Assembly (NCBI GenBank): GCA_037447655.1
Contig: JBBHKE010001240.1
Location: forward strand, 50,041-84,262
Reading direction: 5' to 3'
Source: Zygnema cylindricum
Lineage: Eukaryota > Streptophyta > Zygnematophyceae > Zygnematales > Zygnemataceae
Length of the DNA: 34,222 nucleotides
Shown: one piece after another, positions 1 to 9,800 of the stretch
How the letters are laid out: each line of letters begins with the position of its first letter
Numbering within the stretch: position 1 is the stretch's first letter
Made by a program: the position numbers and the translations under genes
Notes under the pieces: model-generated
Seen by the model: only the letters and a program-made list of their open reading frames with translations
What the model was told of the DNA's origin: nothing
Databases searched by the model: none

Positions 1-38
1 CTTTCTTTCTCCTCTCTCCCCTTCCCTCCCACCCCCAG

Positions 39-150
39 AGTCGCCAGCTGGCAGGCGGCCGCCCCCTGGCTGGGGTTGTCGGGGAATCCTCGCGACCGTG
101 ACATCATCAGCGACTCGTGGGCCGAGGAACTGCACTTTGGGGCTGCAATG
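39..150 (+). CDS. Candidate helicase exon between motifs I and Ia
   Basis: A GC-rich, non-repetitive island follows a polypyrimidine tract and CAG at 36-38 and ends before GTGACC. In the frame that leaves phase 0 for the next exon it reads [20 protein letters not shown] followed by [17 protein letters not shown]. Sen1 proteins, especially plant ones, carry a variable insert between motifs I and Ia, so this could be that insert. I do not recognise the sequence itself. The donor is weak. Confidence 0.45.
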
Positions 151-207
151 GTGACCTATCCCTGCCCCCCTCTCGCTTCTCTCCTTGTCCTCCTCGTCCT
201 CCCTCTC

Positions 208-238
<31 letters not shown>

Positions 239-1998
239 CTCTTTTTTTCTCTCTTTCTCTCTGGCTCTTTCTCTCTCGCTTTTTCTCTCTCTTTCTCTCT
301 CTCTCTCTCTTTCTTTCTCTCTCTCTCTTTCTTTCTCTCTCTCTCTCTTTCTTTCTCTCTTTTTCCCGCTTTCCCGTTCTCTCTTTCTCTTTCTATCTCT
401 TTCTCTCTTTTCTCTTTCTCTCTTTTCTCTTTCTTCTCTCTATCTTTCTCGTCGTCTCTTTTCTCTTCCTCTCTCTTTCTTTTTTTCTTTGTTTTTCTCT
501 CTTTGCTTTCTCCTCTCTCCTTTCTACTCTCTCCCCTCTACAACTCCTCCCTCTCTTTCTCTCCCCTCTATCCGCTCTCTCCTCTCCTCTCACTGTCTCA
601 TTTCTCTCCTCTTCTCTTCTTTCTCTCCCTCTCGTCTCTGTCCTCTCGCTCCTTTTCTCCTCCCTCACTTCTCTCTCATCTTCCCTTTCTATCCTTCTCT
701 TCTCTTTCTTCGTCTTCTCTCCCCTCTCCTCTCTCTGCCCTTTTCCCCCCTCTCTCCCCTCGTCCCCTCTCTCCTTTCTCATCTGTGTCCTTTCTCTCCC
801 CATGTCTCTCTCTCCCCTCTGACTCCTTTTTCCTTTTCCCAGTCAACCGTTCCTTCTCTTCTGTTTCTCTCTTCTCTTATTTTCTTGGAAAGGAGACTTA
901 ACCAAAATGAACCGGACACTCGAAAAATTATGAATTTTCCAAATTTTGGAGTTTCCTGTTTTTTTTTCCTTTTTTTTTTCAAAAATTACAAATGTTTCTT
1001 TTTATGCTAAAAAATTGTCTTTTTGTGCTGAAAATTTTCTTTTCGTGCTGGAAATTTGTCTTTTTGTGCCAGGTGGACAGTTTGGGAAAATCCAAAAGCC
1101 AAAGTGTCCATATTCTCATTTGCGCCCCTTCAAACGCCGCATTGGATGAAATAGTTCTTCGTCTTATTCACACAGGTGAGAGGCTTAAAACGGACGACCA
1201 TTAATCGGAAAAAATAATTAAAGAAATAAAATGAAAATGAATACGCTTCGTTGTTTCTTTTTTTCTTTATCAGTTTTGTAGCTACGAAAGCGATAAATTT
1301 TATTTTGGGAAAGAAATAAACAAATAAAATTAAAGACACAAGGAATGTCTCCCTAATTTTTTTTTTTTTTTTTTTTTATTTTTTTTTTTTTTTTTTTTTT
1401 TTTAACTTATTTTTTTTTTTTTGTTTTTTTTTTTTTTTGTTATGAAATTGTTTATTTGTTTCGAATGTAGGGATAATCTTATACTTCAAAAACAAGTAAA
1501 ACAACAATTGAATCCCTCAACCTCTTCTAATAAAAAAAAAAGGAAAAAGTCCCTAAAATAAGATTTTTCATCCTCGGCATTTGAAGTGGAAATTTGAAAA
1601 GTAGAAAGAAGGGCGAGGAAGGAAAATAAAGAGGATATACTTGGTGGCAAATTTTGGGTATAAATGGGGTAAAAGGGGGATAAAATGAGGGCATGGGAAA
1701 CTGAAGGATAATGGGGGGTTAAAATGAGGGTAAATTCTCTTTAAAAAGGGTGGAAAATAGGGGGAAAGGGTGGGTAAAATGTGTATTAAAGGGGGAGGGA
1801 AGGGGGAGGAAAGCAGGGTAAAAAGTAAGAGGAAAAAGGAGGTGAAAAGAGGATTAAAATGGTTTATTAATTGGGTATAAAGGGGTATTTGAAATCAGGT
1901 TTACGAGATGAGAAGGGGGGGATGTATAGTCCCTCAGTGGTGAGAGTGGGTCTAAATGCCCATCACTCTGTGGCATCCGTCAGTATGGACAATCTGGT

Positions 1999-2042
<44 letters not shown>

Positions 2043-3860
2043 CTTTCTCTCTCTCTCTTTGTCTCTCTCCCTCCCTCTCTTTTTCTCTCTCCCTCCCTCT
2101 CTTTTTCTCTCTCCCTCTCTCTTTCTATCCCTCCCTCTCTCTCTCTCCCTCTCCCTGTCCCTCTCTATCTATATTTTTGTTTCCGGGGACTACTCTTTCT
2201 GGCGCTTAGAACTTCACCCAGCTCCATAGTTGTACCTTCTTTGCGTCTCTCTCCACCCCCCATTCCCTTTAACCATGTCTCTCTCCTTCCCCCTATCCGT
2301 CTCCTTGCCTCGGTTTTTCTCCCCGTTTTCTTCTTGTTTCTCTATCGTCTTCTCTTCCATCCTCTTTTCTTTCTCTCCCACCCCAGAAAGGGGTGTCAAT
2401 TTCTAAACTTTATGGCTTGTGTTTGTAACTTTCTCCTCTCCCCCTTCTCCTCTGCCCCTGCTCTCCCTGCCTCCTCTCCCTTCCTCTTCCCTTTCACCCA
2501 TTTTTTTTTCCCTCTTCTTCCCTGGTCTTTCATCTCTTTTTCGCTCTGTTTCGCTCTCCCTGCCCCCCTTTCTTCCTTCCTCTCTCTCTTCCTCTTTTCG
2601 TCCCTCTTTCTCCCGCCTTTTTCCACTTTCCCTTTCTCTCTCTTCTTCTCCCTCCGTCTGTTTGTCTCTTCCGCGTGCTTTTCCTTTTGTGTCCTATCCT
2701 TCTCTCTATCTTTTCTCGTCTCGTCCTCTCTTTTCTTCTGTCCCTCTCTCTTTACCCTCTCTCTTTCTTCCCCACTCTTTCCCTCCTTCCTGCCTCTCCC
2801 TCTCTCTTTCTCTCTCGGCTCCCCAGGTCGCCCAGCGGCTGGCTTCTGTGGAGCGCAGTGTGGGGGGGGCACCAAGAGGCGGCAGTGCAGGGATGGAGAG
2901 AGAGAGGATGCGACTCGCCATTCTGGAGGAGGCCTCCGTGGTACGGATTCTCTTCCCCCTCCGCCCTTACTCCTTGTCTTCCCCCCCCCTGCCCTTACTT
3001 CTTCTCGTCCCCCTCTTCCCTCTCTTTCGTTCTTTCCCCCTCTTCACCCTTCTCCCCCTCTTTTCCCTCTTTCCCTGCCATCCTTTCTCGCCAACCCCAC
3101 TCTCTCCAAATCCCAACTTCAAGTAAAAATCCAAACCAAAAACAAAAAGGCAGAAAAGAAAAATCTCCCCTCCCCAACTTTTCCCTTCCCCCATTCCCTC
3201 CCCTCCCTCTCCATCCTCTCTCTCCCCCCCTCCCCCTCCTCCCCGTCGCATCTCCCTCCCTATCTTCCCCTCCCCCCCACCCTTCCCCCCTTTTCTCTCC
3301 CCCCTCCATCCTTCAGAGAACCCCCCACCCTCCCCCCCCCCCTTATTCTCCCCCCGTCATCCTCCTCCCCCCACCCCCCCCCCATCCCCCCCATCCCCTC
3401 CCACCCCCCCCATCCCCTCCCATTCCCTCCCATCCCCTCCCTGGTGGTCTGCGTGGTGGCCCCCGGGCAGCCCGAGAGGCGGGAGAGACAGGGCTGAACA
3501 GGGCGCCGGGGGGAGGGGGGGGCACGGCTGGGGCATGGAGGGGGGAGGGGGATTAGGGGTGGGGGGAGTGGGAATTGGAGATTGGGGATTGGGGGTGGGG
3601 TTTTGGGGGTTTGGGCATGTTGACAAATGTGGGGGAGGGGGGATGGGGGGGGACAGGTGTGTTCGACACTGGCGTTTAGTGGGTCGGGGGTGTTTGCGAG
3701 GATGGCGAGGGGGTTCGATACGGTTATTATAGACGAGGCGGCACAGGCGGTACGGGGGGATGACAGGGGGCGCTCTCTTGATCTCTAGCTCTCTATCTCT
3801 CTGTCTCGCTCTCTCTCTCTCTCTCTCTGTGTCTCTCTCTTCTTTCTCGCTCTCTCTGTG

Positions 3861-3891
<31 letters not shown>

Positions 3892-6800
3892 CCTCTTCTC
3901 CATCTCTTCTTTTTCTTTTTCTCCCCTTCCCTATCTTTCCCTGCTCCTCTCTCTCCCCCCCCCACCGCCCCCCTCTTCGATCCTCTTTTGGCCCTGCCTT
4001 TGGTTCTTTTTGGTGAGTGGGAAGGGGAGGGAGGAGAGGAGGAGAAGAAAGGGGAAGGTGAGTTCAAAGTGAAAGTGTTTGGTGGATCCTCTACATCAAG
4101 GCAAGAAGTCGGTTTTTTTTTATTTATCTATTTTTCTATTATTATTTGATTTATTGATTTATTGATTTCTTTATTTATGTTTTTATGTATTTATTTATTT
4201 ACTATTGTTTTTATTTTTTTTCTCAGGTGGAGCCGTCTACTCTCGTTCCTCTCTGTCACGGCGCTCGTCAAGTTTTTCTGGTAACTTTTGCCCCTTAAAT
4301 TTTTCTGGGTTTTTTTTGTGTTTTTTGAGTCTGCTTGTTTTTTTTTTTTTTTTTTCTCTTTTTTAAAAATGCCTCCAAATTATATTTCAGACAGTATACC
4401 TGCTAAGAGCCAACTTAAAAAAAAGAAGGAAAAAAAGCATTTCAAGTCACACACACACCAAATAAATACAATAAATAAGTAAATATTTAAAATGGGGGAG
4501 GAGGAGGGATGGGGATGGACTCCAGGTGGGAGATCCTTTGCAGCTTCCTGCGACTGTTTTATCTTCAAAAGCGACGAGCTACGGGTACGAAATAAAATAA
4601 AAATAAATAAACTGAAACTTAACTGAAACAGTTTAAAGAAAAAAACCAAATAGCCCGGAATGAAAATAAATTAAAAATCTAAGTGAAACAGAAACGAAAA
4701 AAATGAAATAAAAAACTTACACATTAAAAATAGAAATAAGATGGAACAAACTATGAAAAATATAAGTGAAACACAAATGACAAAATAAAAACAAAAAGAC
4801 TCGTTAAAAATATCAGCAATCCGCCATAGGTTTTTCTTTCGCGATTTTTCGAACGTCCTGGTGAACTTCACCGTGTATCACTATTAATGTTGATTTATTG
4901 TTTTTGGCCATTGTGTGAAGCCATTTTTTTTTCGTGCACACTTTTCAAATTATTAATCCGATGGTTGCGATGTAAAGCTAAGATCCTTACCTTCCGATTG
5001 GCCGTCATCAAATGGAAACCGGACACGTGTGCACCGAGAAAAGCTGATTTAAAGTGAAATTTAATTTTAAGTGTCGGAAAAAAACATAAAACGCTAAAAG
5101 CATGTCAAATTCGTCCTTCTTCTTTATTTGGACGCAGCGGCAATGTACATCATGCGACACGTGTCAGATACTGTGACGTGACACGTGTGATGTGACACGA
5201 CAGTGTCTGATGTGGCATAGTGTGACGTGATGTGGCGTGGCAGGTATAGCGAGTCTCTGTTCAAGAGGCTGCAGGAGGGGGGCTATCCGGTGCATATGCT
5301 CAAGACGCAGTACAGGATGCACTCGCAGGTAACGCTCGCTCTCCCTTCACTCTCTCTCTCCCTCTCTCTCTCTCTCTCCCCCCATTTAATTTTTTCCTTT
5401 CTCTATTTCGTTTTTCTATAATTTTATCTCTCTCCCTCTATCTCCCGCTTCTCTACATCTTTATGTCAAAGATGTCCAAAGGTGGATAGAAGGATTCTGA
5501 GCAACATATGCATAAACCTAAAAGACCCTCAGAAAACCCCGGAAAACCATAAATGTTTCCATCCCAGCATTTGTTTCAACCGAGAGATCATATTATTGCA
5601 ATTATGACTTGATCTGAATTGCTTTGTCGTATTTTTCTTTTTTTTTGTTATGTTTTGTAATTAAAAACCAATAATAACCAAAATTGTTTTTTTTCCATAT
5701 TTTCAGATTCGGGAGTTTCCTTCAAAAGAGTTTTACAAAAACGAGTTAAAAGACGCTCCTGGAGTGGATGCCCTCACAAAAAGACCGTGGCATTCTGAAA
5801 GAATTTTCGGGCCTTTTTTTTTCTTCGATGTCGTGCATGGGAAAGAAGAACAGCCGGGTAAGGCTTCATTTCCTTTTGTGGCACTAAAAATAGTATGGAT
5901 CACAACTATCGGAAAATTCGTTCGTTTGTTCGTGTTCGTTTTTGTTTTTTTCCTCTGTTGTATCGATCGTTTTTTCCGAAAAAATGTGATATTTTGTTGA
6001 TATTTCAGAGATATTTGTTTAAGGTGATTATCCAGAGCGTATATTCCATGCAGTTTTAGGATTTCTTTTTCGTTTTTTTGATCAAACTTTCCTGTTAGTT
6101 TCTTTGTTTTTGTTTTTTTTTTTTAGTGTGCGTGTGCTTTTTCTGTAGCGTTTATGAATTTCTGTGCATGGCAACACCTTTTATTATTTGGCTTTGGGTT
6201 TTTGTGTATTTTGTAGTGTTGTGTATCGGTAAAAAATTTATCGCGATAACACCGATACCGATAGTTATTGGTAATCGAATGGTCAGAGGTCCTGATATAT
6301 CGGTCCGAGACCAACTAATTCCATATTGGCGATAACTTTAAAAAATATAGTATGCATACAATAGTACTTTATAGCATACTGTATTATATTATTGACTTTA
6401 TATCATAGTTGTTCAAATCGCGCGATTTTTTCATTTTTTCCGATTATTACGTATTATTCGTGACTTTTGAAAAAATCGCGAAAAAACACGATGTACTTTC
6501 TGTCTGGTAAACTGAATGGACAATTTACGGCAACTGTACGGTATTTTACGGTAACTGTACGAATTTGTACGAGAAATGTACGGACTTTGACGAAAAGATA
6601 GGTTGCACTTCGTAGGTATGTTGTACTTTCTGTCCGGTAAACTGAACCAAAATTTTACGGAAAATGTACGGAATTATACCGAAAATGTACGGACTATTAC
6701 GAAAAGAGACGGAAATTGTACGGAAATTGTACGGAAATTGTACAAACTGCGGTACATGTAAAATTCATTTTTTTTTACATGTACGGAATAGTACGGATTC

Positions 6801-9800
6801 ACAATCACTAACGGTTTTTTCAAATCGACCTCTCCGATTTCTACGTATTATTCGCGGGTTTGAAGCGTGAGTAAAATACGTTTTGAACTCTTTATAGCGT
6901 GGCATGCCACGTATAAGAATCTGTTACTGGCCGTACATTTATCTGTACGGTCCGTACAGTTATCGCCGATAGTTATCGATATCGGTGTTATTGCCGATAA
7001 ACAACCGATATTATCGGTTAATTATCGGCTATAACACCGATAGCGATATATCGTACCAATATATCGATTATCGGCAACCCGAAAAAAGACCCATATCAGT
7101 TATCGGCAAATCCTTACCGATACACAACACTAGTATTTTGGTATTCTTTTTTCAGATATTTGATTTTTTGGATATCGGGTTTTTGAGCATTTGAACTTTT
7201 GGGTATTGGGTTTTTGGACATATAGGTTTTGGGTATGCGTGTATTGTCTGTTTAGGTATTTGGGATTTGGGGTCTTTTTTTTTTTTAGTTATTGCGGATG
7301 TTCTATGCTCCGGTACTTTTTCCTTACTGATACATACTGCCGATTTTTTGAACATCTGCTGAGGTGTCGATTTTTAAGATGGCGATGCTGTCAATGTTTT
7401 GTCTTTCTGATATTTCACCTATGTGACATATTTGGACGATGTGGCGATGTCACATTTTTTTGCCAATGTTTCATTGGTGATACACCAAATTTGCTGACGT
7501 GGCGGATGACATTACATGCCGCGTATAGGAGTATATTTCCAGTCAACACCACCCCTCAGAGTGATAAGTCGGTCCATAGGACCTTAGCTTTTAGAAACCT
7601 ACCGGTTTTACGCGCGCACAAGTTGGTTATATTTACTCACAAAAAAAACTATTTGCGTACAGCGGCACAGAACTGATTCGCTATTCAATTCTGAACTGTC
7701 GTTGTACACCGATGTTTTATATTTTGATTGGTATATCATATGGCATCAGTTACATCACATCGTATCGTCACATCGCATCGCAAATATTGCTTGTTATTGG
7801 GCCAGCTCATCATGTCGACGTGATGTCAATATACATCACCAAATTGCATCAATCTACGGTTATATTTTTTCGCAAAGTGGGCTGATATACAACACAAATT
7901 TCGGGTATTGTGTTTTGTAGGTTTTTCTGTGGTAAAGTTTCGCTACATTTGGTAATTTGGGCATTATTCACGTATAGAGTTTTTTTAGGTGTTTTTGTAT
8001 TGTGTTCTTTGGTATCTGGGCATTAGCCGTTTTGGATTTTTGAGTATGTGGGTGTTGGGTTTATGGGTTATTGATTATTTGCATATCGGGGTTTTGGGTA
8101 TTTGGGTACAAATAGGAACCACCGGGTCGTATGTGAACCGTCTGGAGGCGGATTTTGTGGTCCAGCTGTACCGTCAGCTGGCAACTCTCTATCCAGAACT
8201 CAGGCAAAGCAACAAAGTGGGCATCATTTCGCCATACAAACATCAGGTGCGAGAGGGAGATTATTTTTTTTTATTATTTTCGGTATTCGTCATTTTTCCG
8301 GTGTTGTTTTTTTTTTTTTTTTTTTCCAAACCCCTAAACAAGATTTAAAAAAAAAAAAAAAGAGGGGGGGAGGAGAGGGAGAGAGAGGGAGGGAGGGAGG
8401 GAGGGAGGGAGGGGGAGGGAGGGGGGGGAGGGAGGGGGGGAGGGAGGGGGGGAGGGAGAGGGGGAGGGAGAGGGGGGAGGGAGGGAGAGGGGGAGGGAGA
8501 GGGGGAGGGAGGGGGAGGAGGGGGGAGGGAGGGGGGAGGGAGGGAGGGAGGGAGGGAGGGAGGGAGGGAGGGAGGGAGGGAGGGAGGGAGGGAGGGAGGG
8601 AGGGAGGGAGGGAGGGAGGGAGGGAGGGAGGGAGGGAGGGAGGGAGGGAGGGAGGGAGGGAGGGAGGGAGGGAGGGAGGGAGGGAGGGAGGGAGGGAGGG
8701 AGGGAGGGAGGGAGGGAGGGAGGGAGGGAGGGAGGGAGGGAGGGAGGGAGGGAGGGAGGGAGGGAGGGAGGGAGGGAGGGAGGGAGGGAGGGAGGGAGGG
8801 AGGGAGGGAGGGAGGGAGGGAGGGAGGGAGGGAGGGAGGGAGGAGGGAGGGAGGGAGGGAGGGAGGGAGGGAGGGAGGGAGGGAGGGAGGGAGGGAGGGA
8901 GGGAGGAGGGAGGGAGGAGGGAGGGAGGGAGGGAGGGAGGGAGGGAGGGAGGGAGGGAGGGAGGGAGGGAGGGAGGGAGGGAGGGAGGGAGGGAGGAGGG
9001 AGGGAGGGAGGGAGGGAGGGAGGGAGGGAGGGAGGGAGGGAGGGAGGAGGGAGGGAGGGAGGGAGGGAGGGAGGGAGGAGGGAGGGAGGGAGGGAGGGAG
9101 GGAGGGAGGGAGGGAGGGAGGGGAGGGAGGGAGGGAGGGAGGGAGGAGGGAGGGAGGGAGGGGGAGGGAGGGAGGGAGGGAGGGAGGGAGGGAGGGAGGG
9201 AGGGAGGGAGGGAGGGAGGGGGAGGGAGGGAGGGAGGGAGGGAGGGAGGGGAGGGAGGGAGGGAGGAGGGAGGGAGGGAGGGAGGGGAGGGAGGGAGGGA
9301 GGGAGGGAGGGAGGGAGGGCGGGAGGGCCGGTGAGGCGGAGGGAGGGAGGGAGGGGAGGGAGGGGAGGGAGGGAGGGAGGGAGGAGGGAGGGCAGGGAGG
9401 GCGGGCGGGAGGGAGGGAGGGAGGGAGGGAGGGAGGGAGGGAGGGAGGGGCGGGAGGGAGGGCGGGAGGGAGGGAGGGCGGGTGGGCGGGAGGGAGGAGG
9501 GAGGGAGGGAGGGAGGGAGGGCGGGTATTTTCGGTATTCGTCATTTTTCCGGTGTTGTTTTTTTTTTTTTTTTTTTCCAAACCACTAAACAAGACTTAAA
9601 AAAAACAAAAAATAGTAATAATAATTTATTTGCCGTATTTGCAGGTAAAACTGTTGAAACAACAATTGAGAGAACTGGAGGGACAAGATATAACCGAAAG
9701 AGTCGATATTAACACTATCGATGGATTTCAGGTTTGAACTTTTACACATTTTACCTTCAAATATATTCTTTTATGCGTAGTACGTGTTTTCTATTCTCTT

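Noticed and set aside
76-1010. Long Ser/Leu/Phe-rich frames
   Set aside because: Product of the C/T tract; all three + frames are open there with the same composition.
3440-3497. [17 protein letters not shown] as a possible helicase exon resembling VVCSTL
   Set aside because: It has no AG acceptor before it, and exons 2827-2940 and 3657-3749 join in phase to give [14 protein letters not shown] without it.
1956-3556. 500-codon frame through 1956-3497 and overlapping frames
   Set aside because: C/T-rich intron sequence on both sides of a real exon (2827-2940), which is read in a different frame segment with proper splice sites.
8102-9592. Long open frames (over 400 codons) of Gly/Arg/Glu on + and Pro/Ser/Leu on -
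   Set aside because: They are translations of the GGGA tract inside a helicase intron; the flanking exons join in frame across it.
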